The notes beneath the pieces were generated by a model, which was not told the origin of the DNA, made no database searches, and saw only the letters and a list, made by a program, of their open reading frames with translations. The position numbers and the translations under genes are program-made. From Podocnemis expansa (lineage: Eukaryota; Chordata; Testudines; Podocnemididae), in contig ML681981.1 in NCBI GenBank assembly GCA_007922195.1, forward strand, positions 15,633,940 to 15,697,939: 64,000 bases of DNA, in the 5' to 3' direction. This document shows positions 53,655 to 64,000 of this stretch, in pieces (the first letter of the stretch is position 1; each line of letters begins with the position of its first letter).

Positions 53655-54590
53655 GTATTGGAAGTTATGGATATACTTGATATATCTGTATTTCAACTTG
53701 CGCTGTATTACTGGGCCACACTCTAGACTGAATGGCTATAGCAATGGCCTCCTTAATGGCCTATTAAGAAAGCTGTCAGGGACAATGGACCAAGGGAGAG
53801 ATTTGATGAGTCACCAGGACTTGCCCATGTGAGTGTAGACTACATTTTATTTCTGTAAATTTCCACAAGCTGCATGGAAAGTACCAAAGGACAAAAAAGG
53901 CAGTTGCACAATCTCCATCTTCTCTTTCAGTCTACAGCCACTACCTGCCTCTGAATCTATTCATCTACAACTAAAGCTCTAAAACAAAGAACTGAGATCC
54001 ATCCAAGCACTGGATGTACACCAGAGGGACTGTACAAGCTTGCCAAGATCCAAAGGGATAGCTGTGTTAGTCTAGTTGTTATACAAGCTTGCAAACTCCA
54101 ATTCTGCCAAGTACTTGCTGTCTATGGACTTAATAATTGATATGTACCTAATTGCCTTAATCCTTTAACAGTTCTCTTATAGTTTGTTTCTTTCCTTGTA
54201 TAATAAACCGAAGGTTTTAGTTACTAACGCATTCGCTGGTAGTGTGATATTTTGGGTAAGATACAAACTTACATTGATCCTGTAATGTGGCTGATCCTTT
54301 GGAGTCAGTAGAACCCTTTCGGTAAGAAGCATAGAGTTATATGTAACTTATTTCTTTACTACAAACAGTGGCTAATTGGGACCCAGAGACTGAATGCAGT
54401 ATAGGGGGATTGAGTATATTTTATTTTAGCTTTTTGATAACCAGTGTGGGGGATCAGCAGCATTGTTTGTGGCAGGTTAGGGAAGTCTGTCCTTAGCATC
54501 ACCCATCAGTACTGAGAGAATCTGCTTTCCATTTGCAGTCTTCCCTGATCTTGGCATTTTCAGGTGGCTACTCAGGCATGGCAAGGCCAC
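53655..54590 (+). mobile_element. LTR-type retroelement sequence
   Basis: Phrases gtcaccaggacttgcccatg, cacaagctgcatggaaag, gtataataaaccgaaggttt, attcgctggtagtgtgata and ggctgatcctttggagtcag occur in the order I recall from a turtle LTR-type repeat. The polyadenylation-like aataaac near 54202 would fall at the R region. Boundaries are approximate and no coding part is present. Confidence 0.5.
54044..54081 (-). mobile_element. Minimal 5'-truncated SINE (tail only)
   Basis: Only about 38 bp, including ccaaagggatagctgtgtta, the reverse complement of the SINE 3' tail. It is flanked by a perfect 11-bp duplication tacaagcttgc (54033-54043 and 54082-54092). This fixes which end of the SINE is 3'. 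Confidence 0.85.
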
Positions 54591-55801
54591 ATGTTTAATA
54601 CCATCATTAACTTATTAAAATTTTTTTGTCATGGCAGCACTGCCAACACACACAAAAAAAGGGCCAACTTCAGCTTCAGTGTGACTCCAGACCATTAACA
54701 CTATTGATTTTACAGCAAAGCAAGCTAGCCCCTAGTTTAAAAACCTGATTCAGGTGTGCAGGTAAAATTCCAAATCCACATTGTGCCAAATAGCAGATCT
54801 GAATTCTTTTCAAAGGCTGAATTCAGACTCTTCTGGAAGCAGAGAATCATGTTAGTCAATACATAAAGTAGCCTTGTCATTGCTTCTGGATGACAGCCAT
54901 TCATCTACTTTGACTGGCAGTTAAATTCCAATAAAGAATGGCTGAGGCAGGAATCCAAGAAAAAGAGAAAGAAGGCTAAAAAAGCAGAAAAAGGGAGAAA
55001 TCTAATTAGGAGAGCCAATGGATATTCCTGTATTCAGGTTTCTTAACACTTCCCATTATAAAAAGATTCTTGCAACCTGTTTTCAAGGTGTTCTAATACT
55101 TTCAGTATCTGCTGCAGGTCTTTGAAATTTGGAAAGGAAAAAGTTATGGGGATAGAGATGTACCTATCACTTGTCCCAAGAACACTTGTACAGTTTTGTC
55201 CTATTTTGGCTGAGACAGGAACTTTCAAAAATAACAACTTCCCTTTACTAATTGCATTCCTCAGGTAAGTGTTGATAGCCTACCAAAATAGCTGAATGTG
55301 AATGTTCTCATGAGCCAAGCACTGAAGCAGCAGCAGCAGACTGCATTGAGAATCCTGAAAACCCCAGAGAACAGCTGCAGCAGCAAGAGAATGGTTAGAG
55401 CAAGGCTTAACTCTTTTCCCACACCCAGGACTTTCCACCCAATTCAGGGTCTAACACATGGCCCCAGTGGCCCATCTAACACATGGCCCCTGCACCTATA
55501 ACATGGGGCAGGATCACTTGAAAAAAAAAAACACACTAAACCCAGCTCATAACTTAAGGAGTCAGATACCAAAAAGAGTTAGAACATCATGTAGGTGAGG
55601 AAGTCAAACACTCAGAAATAAGGGTGTGCTAGCTTTATGGCTGCCTGTTCAAACTTATGTAAGCTCATCAATGCATGTTCATCATTACAGTGTAACTACA
55701 TGATCACCTTCTGTTTTCTTCCACAGCTTTCCAGTTTCCTTCTGTGCTCAGGATCGATGTATAATGAACAGAATTAACTCGCACATGTAATCTTAAATGT
55801 A

Positions 55802-56033
55802 CCCACATTCCAAAGGGGAACTGTGTTAGTCTAGTTCTGCAAAACAAGCAAGGAGTCCTGTGGCACTTAATGACTAACAAATTTATTTATTGCATAAACT
55901 TTAGTGGAAGAAAATCCCACTTCGTCAGACACTGTTTACGCTTTGTCAGACAAAGTGGGATTTTTTCCCAAGAAAACTCATGCAATAAATAAATTTGTTA
56001 GTCATTAGGTGCCACAGGACTCCGTGCTTGTTT
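55802..56033 (-). mobile_element. Fold-back SINE, copy G
   Basis: Begins with the inverted tail ccaaaggggaactgtgttag. The two arms meet around cagacactgtttacgctttg. The far arm ends in gtgccacaggactccgtgct. A perfect 14-bp duplication taatcttaaatgta flanks the whole unit (55788-55801 and 56034-56047), so both arms inserted together. Confidence 0.92.
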
Positions 56034-56714
56034 TAATCTTAAATGTAACATTTCTTAAATTCCAAGTGCTTGACTCTGCAATGGTAATGTTCTGAGTGTA
56101 TTTTTTTATTTTTTTTTAATTTTTAAATGTGATTTCTGTTTAGTACATTTGGGGTTATATAGTTGTTCTTTGTTATTTGAGGTTTCTGGGCAAGAAGAAG
56201 ATTCTTTTTTTTAATATCACCTCTTGGAACAGAGTGGACAGATGAGAAATCTGAACAGTGAACTATTATCAAAGCAGTTATGATTTTTAGTTTTCTTTTA
56301 TTATTTTCAGCAGTTGTATCAAGCTGTTATTCATGGCTCTTTTTCCTTTAAAAAAAATCTAAAAAAGCCAGAAGCAGGTAGATAAGGCCTATGTACTTCA
56401 ATGGAAAAAGAAATAGCCTAATCCTGCTAACAGCCGTCTACTTCTGTTGATTACAGTGCTGGGAGAGGGGAGGCTCAGCATACCACCGGGTTGGTCCACC
56501 TTTGAAAATAAGAAGTAGTGCTCTGATTCAACAAACTATTACTCCAGGGCTATATCACTTTGGCAACATATCTGTGGCTTAACAATTAACTTTTTAATGA
56601 TAACATCCAGGTAAGCAAACAAATAAAAATGCCTAGAGACATCAAAAGAAAATGTAATATAATAGTATCCAAACTATTAGTATGGAATTTTGCTAAGCAG
56701 AGTGAAACAGCAGA

Positions 56715-56850
56715 TTTTTTAGAGAAACAAGATGAGTGAGGTAATATCTTTTACTGGACCAAACACACAACTTCACCAACTTTGTCTCTCTAATATTCTG
56801 GGACACAGTCAACTACAACTACAGTGCATATAGCAGATTTCTGCCACTCT
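56715..56850 (-). mobile_element. Penelope-like 3'-end fragment
   Basis: agagaaacaagatgagtgag, gtaatatcttttactggacc and tttgtctctctaatattctg match the terminal segment that also begins the element at 44371. Confidence 0.55.
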
Positions 56851-58562
56851 ACCATCTGTTGCCCCTACTCATAATTCAGTTTGAAATATGGGAATGTTTT
56901 AATCCTATCGTGAGGTGTGAAATTGCCCTGATCATTTTCAGCATGATTTGAGCATTCATCTGTATTTTATGCTACATATGCTCCATCTTTTCATTTCCAG
57001 AAGGAATAACAAAGGTGCACTCTGTCTCCTGAAGCCCTTGAATGGATTTCTAACCTTTTTGCTCACTTTTAAATGTTGCTGCTTCCATACAAAGGAAGAC
57101 TAGGCATCTTTTTCTCAGTTAAAACAATTACTTTTAAAAGTACAACCTAAGATTTTTGCATTGCCGAGATTACATTTGTTACCATGGTGTATTTTTATCT
57201 CTCTGATTTGAATATAATAATATATTGTAAGTAAACACTACAGCATTGGTACCATGAACAGTCTGGATTCTACTGAGAAGGGGGCCACTGTACAACCCTT
57301 GCTTACATGAAGAACCATGTATTTCAATAGGGCTATTTATGCAATAAAACACCAATTTAGGGTGAGTCAAGTTACACAATCTGACCCTATACAAGGATTT
57401 TCTCCTCTATCTTATTTTAGGAATGAAATTTTGCTTTCTGAATAGAAACAATAATTGAAAGAAAGTAATCTAATTAATTGGAATTAACTTAAATTTAACT
57501 ACATTGTCCTAAGTGAGAAAAGCATTCTTTTGTGTTTAAAAAACAGAATTGTGCACCAAGCAAAACTGAAGCCCCAGCTTTGTGCCATGGCCTCCCCTTA
57601 CTTCATAAGCAGAATTTCCAATGAAGTGAACAGGAATTTTGCCTAAAATTCAAGCACAGATGACGGGCAAGCATGTGTTCAAAAGGAGTCCATTCTTTCT
57701 ACTGAAATGGATGACAGTTTTGCAATTGACCAGTGAAACCAGCATCTGACCCAATATAATAATCCCATGAAGTTTCTTTGTAACTCAAAATATGAAGCAA
57801 AACTGTAGAGGTCAGTTAATAGATTAGCAACCAGAAAGAGACCCCCTAACTTTGGATTTATTTCAAATGCAGAGACCATGAATAAAAGTATTCCGCCCCC
57901 CCCCACCACCGTGGTTTACTTAGAAGATAGGAGATTCTTAATCTTTTTAAGTCTAAGTGGAGTGGGTCAGTGAAGGGAAACTGGATCTAACTGTGGGCTT
58001 CCTAAGTCTTACCCGTAATTCAGATAGAAGCTCTAAAGGGCTCATTCTGGGAGCTCTGACAGACAGCTTGCACTTCCCTTCTCCAATATAGTAAGCATGC
58101 TGATTGAGGAAACAAGTTAGAAGCTTAATCTAGACTAACTTAAACTCTGGGTGCAGGAGAGGAGATTGTCCAGCACAGGATTTGGATCTGCTGAAATAAG
58201 TAAATGAAACATATCTTCCTCAAAGGAAATGATTAACAAAACTGGATCTAAAGGGTTTCTGATTTTGTAGTTTCTGTACACATGTTTAAAGAGGTATGTT
58301 AATTTTTTGCATCTCTTTGGACAATTCTTGAATAAATGCTTTCCTGTGAGGAATGTTATACTAATTTTTTTTTTTTAAGTTTGGCTGCTTAATGCATTAA
58401 TACAGAAACAGCCCCTATAACCATGGCTGAAATTTTAAGAACTTTCTTTCTGACTACATCATTGTTACACAGAGGCTCTTTTTCAGTCAATTTCAAGGCT
58501 CAGTTTAATCTTTCGAATATGCATCTGAATATATTTGCTGTTCCAATTTACAGCTTAAAGCA

Positions 58563-58830
58563 GGGGTTCTTCACATTTTCTTTTTGCTGGGCCTCCTTGG
58601 AAAATACTTCAGACTGTGACGACACTCCCTTAAAAAATGATAGCAAATAACTGTGCATATTCATGGCATTGCAACCTTTCATTCTATGCTGCTACTAGTG
58701 GTGGTGCTGCCTTCAGACCTGGGTGGCTGAAGAGTGACAGCTGCCCTAATCTCTCCCTTTTGTTATCTTGTGCCCCCTACAATAGCTTTGCAATTCCTGT
58801 TTGAGTCCAGCCTAGAAGAAGATGAGCAAG
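58563..58830. mobile_element. hAT-like left end, truncated
   Basis: The start caggggttcttcacattttc resembles the CAGGGGTTCTCAAAC class of hAT ends, followed by gctgggcctcctt. No matching right end was found. Confidence 0.4.
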
Positions 58831-59587
58831 ACAGTAATGAATATGGTTTAATAACTGCTTTGATGCAATAGTTGCCAAATAGCTCTGATACTTACTGCAG
58901 GGACTACATGGGGAAGGTTTACATTAACAGAAGAAAGTAAAAGTGAGCAAATCTTGGTTGCTGGCTTTAAATTTAGGCAGTAGGGTGCTTAATTCCCTTT
59001 AGGATCCTTGAAAATCCCATCCTTAATTAACAGAATTTCCAGTACATCTTTACCCTTCATGGAGCATTACTGGGTACCCTTCACTGAAAAGCCAATAAGT
59101 TACAAAATAAGACAATCCCTACAGCTGGTCAAAAACTAGAATATCTTTCTGGTCAAAATTCTAGCAAAAATGTGTCTTTTTTCACAACTTCAATTTCCTT
59201 AATCATCTCTAGTAATTTCATGCCTACTAACCCCAGTACAGTGCTTTGCTGGAAGAATACAAGGGCAAAAGTGTTACTCCAAAACAGTCACAAAGTTTAG
59301 AAGGATGTAAAACAAAGTAAATATGGGGGTTGGGGGGAACTTACTAATTTTAAAAGAAAAGTAGAAACAAAAGCAGGTCAAGCTATTTCTCTACAGTACA
59401 GTTACCATTCTTAGAATTGGAATAAAATTATTTTAAAGGGGGGAAAAAACCTATCCAGGAAGTTGGGTCATTTTTATAAGCATAAAAACTGTTAAAAGAG
59501 CACTATGATTGACGAGTAAAACACTCAGAAGTTAGGAAATCCCAGCACGTCCCCCTTGTGTGTCTACAACACAGTCCTTAACTACAT

Positions 59588-60615
59588 GATTCATAGATTC
59601 GAAGGCCAGAAAGGACCATGGTGATTATCTAGTCTGATCTCCTGTATAATACATGCTATAGAACTTCCCTAAAGTAATTCTTAGAATATTATCTTACTAT
59701 GTCCAAACTTGATTTAAAAATTATCAATGACAGAGACTCCATTTCTAGTAGATGACTTTCTAGTAAATAGTTCCATTAATTAATTAATTATTTTCACTGT
59801 TAAAAATGCCACCTTATTTCCAGTCTGAATTTGTCTAGCTTCAACTTCTAACCAATGTCTTATGTTAGTAACGTCTGTTCAATATTCTGCGGAAAGACTA
59901 GTGAAATGGAGAGAATGTTATCAATATGAGACCGTATAATCTGTTTTTATCTAAATGCAGAAGTATTTGCAGAACATTCTGTCTTTTCTGCATCATTAAT
60001 AATAATTCTAACATTCCCATCCAGTATAAAATTAATATCATTATCAGAATTCTTTTTTGTTCCAATGTATTTAAAAAACTGCTTCTGAGTGTTCTTAACT
60101 CTTCTGGCCATAGATGTCTCCTTGTATCACTTGGCTTCCCCTATCACCTTTCCTTTTATCACAATTCCTACCTCCTGACTTATATTCACTATTATCAACA
60201 TCCTCTTTCTCCCTTTTTGTTATATATTACTCTTTTAGCTTTTACATCTGTCATCATTTCACCTCCTTAGCCAGTGCAGACTACTTCTTCAGTTGTGGGT
60301 TGTGCCTTTTGGGGCATCTAGACAGATATTCTTAAATAAGTCTCAGTTACCATTACATTTTTTCCGATTAAATTCTAACTGATTTGGCTCATGACTGTTT
60401 TCAAAATTGTGCAATTGGCCAATTAAAGCACCAAGTATCTATATTATTAGCCTGGACTTTATTCTAGTTGCACTTTATAAATGTAATCAAGTCATGATCA
60501 CTTGTACCTTAAGCTACCATTAACTTTTAGTGCTGTGAGCAGTTGCTTTTTATCAGTTAGGACAAAGCCTAATAGCAAATTCCCTCATGTTCAGTGCAAC
60601 ACTTTTTAGGTAGGA
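59588..60615 (-). mobile_element. CR1 LINE, internally deleted
   Basis: 59588-59890 is 3'-region CR1 (ttcatagattcgaaggccag, atctcctgtataatacatg, cagtctgaatttgtctagct). From about 59990 it jumps to 5'-region text (catcattaataataattc, ttcttttttgttccaatgta, gccttttggggcatctag, aatcaagtcatgatcacttg). The reverse transcriptase region is missing. The 114-codon plus-strand frame here is not a gene. Confidence 0.8.
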
Positions 60616-60619
60616 AACT

Positions 60620-63375
60620 GGCACAAGAATATAAGAATGGCTTTACTGAGTGAGATCAACGGTCCATCTAGCCATGTATACTGTTTTCTGACAGTGGCCA
60701 CAGTCAGATGCTTCAGAAGGAGTCAACAGAACATAACAATGAGTGAGTACGCATCGCCTGCCATCCAGTCCCAGCTTCTGGCACTTAAAGGTTTTGGGAC
60801 ACCCAGAGCACAGGACGGTGCTCCTGAATATCTTGGTTAATAGCTATCCATGAACTTAGACAAGTCTTTTTTTGAACTCAGTTATATTTTTGAGCCCAGT
60901 ATTATTTTTGGCATTGACAACCTCCCCTGGCAACTGTGCACTGTGTAAAGTACTCCCTTATTGTTATTTTAAAGCCACTTCCAGTTAATTCCAGTTGGCA
61001 ACCCCTAGTACCTGGTATATTTAAAAGGTAAATAACAGCCCCCATTCACTTTCTCCACACCATTCATGATTTAATAGTCACTTTCCAAAGAGATAGCTGT
61101 GTTAGTCCAGTCCAGCAAAAAAAAACCCCCAAGGAGTCATGTGGCACTTTAAGACTAACAGATTTATTTTTCGCATGAGCTTTCGTGGGAGAAAATCCCA
61201 CTTGGTCAGATGATTCGAAGATGGGTGAACTTCTTCAAAGAATCTGACCAAGTGGGATTTTCTCCCACGAAAGCTCATGCAAAAAATAAATCTGTTAGTC
61301 TTAAAGTGCCACACGACTCCTTGTGATTTAATAACCTCTGTCATATCACCCCGTAGTCATCTCTTTTCAAAGCTGAACTGTTCCAGTTCTTTTAATATTC
61401 CCTCATAGCAGCCATTCAATTCCACATGGCTAATTGTTTTTGTGCTCCTCTTGTGAACCTTTTCCAGTTCTAATGTATATATAATTTTAGCTACAGCAAC
61501 CAGAACTGCATGTAGGATTCAAGGTATAGCTGTACCATAAATTGATACAGCTGCATTATGTAACAATTTCTGTCATAACTCTCTTTGCTATCAGGATTAG
61601 CTTTTTTGATTGCTGCTGCACATTAAGCAGATGTTCTCAGAGAACCATACATGACTCCAAGAGCTTTCTCAAGGTGCAACAGCTACTTTAGATTCCATCC
61701 TTTGTATGTAAAGTTGGGATAATACATATGCATTAGTTTGTGCTTATCAACATTGAATTTCATCTGCCATTTTGCTGCCCAATCACCCCATTTAGTAAGA
61801 TTCCTTTTTTTTTTTTTAAACTCTTTGCAGTCTGCTTGGGACTTAAACTATCTTGTGTAATTCTGGCACCTCATTGTTAGGAATATACAGAACAGCACAG
61901 GTCACAATACAGATTCCTGGGGGACCCCGCTATTTACCCCACTCCATAGTGAAAACTGACCATTTATTCCTGCCTTTTGTTTCCTATCTTTCAACCTGTT
62001 ACTGAGCCATAAAAAGATTTTCCCTCTCATACCATGACTGCTTACTATGAGTAAGAGCCATTTGTCTGGGACCTTGTCAAAGGCTTTATGAAAGTCCAAG
62101 TACACTTTATCCATTGGATCATCTTTGTTTATATGCTTGTTGACTTCCTCCAAGATTTCCAGTGGATTGGTGAGGCATTATTTCCTTTTATAAAAACCAT
62201 ATGTTCTCTTGCCCAATGTACCATGTTCACCTATGTCTCTGATCTTAGTCTTCCATTCTTTATTATAGTTTCAACCAATTTGCTTGGTACTAAATTAAGC
62301 TTACTGGTCTGTAACTGCCACGGTTGCGTCTGGAGACTTCTTTAAATATCACCATCACATTAGCTATTTGGTATAGTCATCTTGTACAGAGGATAATTTA
62401 ACTGATAAGTTACATACCACAGCACTTCTGCAATTTCATTATCTGACTTCTTTCAGAACTCTTGAGTGATACCATCTCATCCTGGTGACTTATTACTATT
62501 TATCAATTTGTTCCAAACCCTCCTCTATGGACACCTCAATCTTGGATAGCCCCTCAGATTTTTCACCTAAAAAGATTAGCTTAGATGTAGGAATATCCCT
62601 CACATCCTCTGGAATGAAGACAAACAAAAATATTCATTTAGCTTCTCTGCAGTGGTCTTATTTTCTTGCAGTGCTCCTTTCCTGTAGTGGTTAGTTGCTC
62701 TTCAAATTCTTTTTCTTCTTCTTTTTTTATTTTTTCTACCTAATTATACTTTTACACTTACTTTGCCAGAGTTTATGCTCCTTTCTATTTTCCTCAGGAG
62801 GATTTGACTTGCAATATTTAAAGGACATCTTTTTGTCTTTAACTACCTCTTTTACTCTGCTGTGGCTTTTTTTCTGGTCATCTGGCCTTTTTTTTTTTTT
62901 TTTTTTTAATTTGGTGGTATACATTTAGTTTGAACCTCTATTATGGTATTTTTAAATAGTTTCCCTGCAGGTTGCAGACATTTCACTCATGACTTTCCTT
63001 TTTAATTCCAATTAACTAGTTTCTTCACTTTTGCATTGCTACCTTTTTGAAGTTAAATGCTACTGTGGTAGGTTTCTATATTATTTTCCTCCTATAGGGA
63101 TCTGAAATTTAATTACATTATTGTTACTATTAGTATTACCATGCAGTTCAGCTACATTCATTCACCTCTTGGAACAGATCCTGTATGCCATGCAGAACTA
63201 ATTCAAGAATTGCATCTTTCCTTGCAGTTTCCAGAGCTAGCTGTTTAATGAACCAGTCACTAATAATATCTGGAAATTTTATCCCAAGAAGACATGTACC
63301 GAGTCAGTATGAGGATTGTTGAAGTCCCCTGCTATTGGGTTTTCTGTTTTTGTAGCCTGCTTAATCCCAGACTAT
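60620..63375 (-). mobile_element. Long CR1 LINE copy with RT remnant
   Basis: From ggtccatctagccatgtata (3' region, low coordinates) to gctattgggttttctgtttt (5' region). The minus frame at 61902-62153 encodes VYLDFHKAFDKVPD, WLLLIVSSHGMRGKI and SGVPQESVL, the conserved block of a CR1 reverse transcriptase. Other frames are broken. A fold-back SINE at 61077-61323 interrupts it. Confidence 0.88.
61077..61323 (-). mobile_element. Fold-back SINE, copy H
   Basis: Begins with the inverted tail ttccaaagagatagctgtgt. Arms of about 95 bp meet at cgaagatgggtgaacttctt, nearly identical to the centre of copy C. The 10-bp duplication tgatttaata flanks it perfectly (61067-61076 and 61324-61333), and removing it restores the CR1 text. 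Confidence 0.92.
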
Positions 63376-63649
63376 AGGACTTCCCACTAAGAAGATTTCT
63401 CTCCCTTTAGAGAAAAACCATCTTTATTCAAGATGATGTCATAGGCATCCAGAAATAAACTGAGAGCAGAACTTAAAAATAAACAATTCCCTCCCTAGAT
63501 TCTGACTTATTCATACAACTAGTCATGGAACCATTGAGGAAAACTGGGGCTGCCATTCTGACACTTGCCTTTCCTGCTTATTAAAAAAGGAGATTAGAAA
63601 ACACTTGAGATTTCCAATAAAAGACTGTCAGACCTCCTTTTCACCAGCT

Positions 63650-63887
63650 TAAAACAGCCTATACTAGAGACCTAGTGCACAATTACAGTTAGGAACCTAA
63701 ATTTCCCTTTCTGCACTTTGAGCTCATTACTTCTTGTCCTGTCCTCAGCATTTCAGGAGAATAATTTAATCACCCTCCTCATTATAACAACTTTTTTTTT
63801 TGTACTTAATGACTATTCATCTTGTTCTCCTTAGTCATCTGCTCTCAAGACTAAACAAACCCAGTTCTGTACATCTTTCCTCAAAGG
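63650..63887 (-). mobile_element. CR1 3'-region fragment
   Basis: attacttcttgtcctgtcct, cagcatttcaggagaataat, caccctcctcattataac and aagactaaacaaacccagtt are CR1 3'-region phrases in reverse orientation. It is cut by the hAT-like element at 63888. Confidence 0.7.
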
Positions 63888-64000
63888 TAGGGGCTAAAGT
63901 ATAATTTCATGGGCCCTGAAATCTTGCTAAATTTCTGGGGCCCCCTCATGCAAGTCCAGGACAGCCCATAGAAATGAAGTACAGGTTTTTGAATTGGAAT
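63888..64000. mobile_element. hAT-like element, left end only (runs off window)
   Basis: taggggctaaagtataattt followed by catgggccctgaaatc matches the ends of the elements at 21023 and 23252. The right end lies outside the window. Confidence 0.6.

Larger units (their letters stand above)
35901..64000 (-). other. PAPSS2: PAPSS2 intron 1 (5' end beyond window)
   Basis: From the exon 2 acceptor to the right edge, no exon, CpG island or second gene was found on either strand, so exon 1 should lie beyond 64000. The stretch is dominated by the repeats listed separately. Between them (37460-38990, 39880-40750, 42200-44360, 47060-47940, 49010-50910, 51240-52030, 52480-53650, 54590-55780, 56860-59580) I see AT-rich sequence with no supportable feature. 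Confidence 0.7.

Noticed and set aside
59926..60270. 114-codon plus-strand frame as a membrane protein
   Set aside because: The hydrophobic text arises from the antisense strand of a CR1 5' region.
61902..62153. 83-codon minus-strand frame as a host gene
   Set aside because: It is the conserved reverse transcriptase block of a CR1 element.

Overview
The window is vertebrate nuclear DNA from a sauropsid, most likely a turtle, with a crocodilian as the main alternative. Three things point there: a conserved vertebrate gene with short exons and long introns, an AT-rich background with no operons, and a repeat mix of CR1 LINEs, abundant hAT and Harbinger miniature elements, a Penelope-like element, a DIRS-like element and a tRNA-type SINE family. 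The lineage call rests on remembered repeat families, not on a search.

One protein-coding gene is certain: PAPSS2 (bifunctional 3'-phosphoadenosine 5'-phosphosulfate synthase 2) on the minus strand. Eleven consecutive coding exons lie between 35900 (5') and 7216 (stop codon). Together they give 1,818 nt, or 605 residues plus stop. All splice phases agree, and every intron that lies wholly in the window is GT-AG. Only the short first coding exon and the promoter are missing; they should lie beyond 64000, so the last 28 kb of the window is part of intron 1. The N-terminal half is the APS kinase (P-loop GLSGAGKTT) and the C-terminal half the ATP sulfurylase (RNPVHNGH and GRDPAG motifs). The protein makes the sulfate donor PAPS from sulfate and ATP in two steps. 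The residues discriminate PAPSS2 from PAPSS1.

Layout by region. 1-7215 is 3' flank: old DNA transposons, the PAPSS2 3' UTR, and an unexplained exon-like minus-strand tract at 5114-5896. 7216-35900 is the PAPSS2 body; its introns hold hAT elements, one of them placed exactly on the exon 6 splice donor, a CR1, a DIRS-like retroelement, a probable solo LTR and SINE copies. 35901-64000 is intron 1: Harbinger-type elements, a pogo/Tigger-like element, a Penelope-like element split by a Harbinger element, palindromic SINEs, an LTR-type element, and two long CR1 copies near the end. There is a 10-base assembly gap inside a CA repeat at 37323-37332.

The most unusual structures are (1) a family of fold-back SINEs made of two inverted arms and flanked by perfect target duplications, (2) a hAT element whose target duplication contains a working PAPSS2 splice donor, and (3) a relative of that element that has grown to 1.86 kb through G-rich tandem repeats and later insertions. 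No bacterial-type system, CRISPR array, rRNA or functional tRNA gene was seen.
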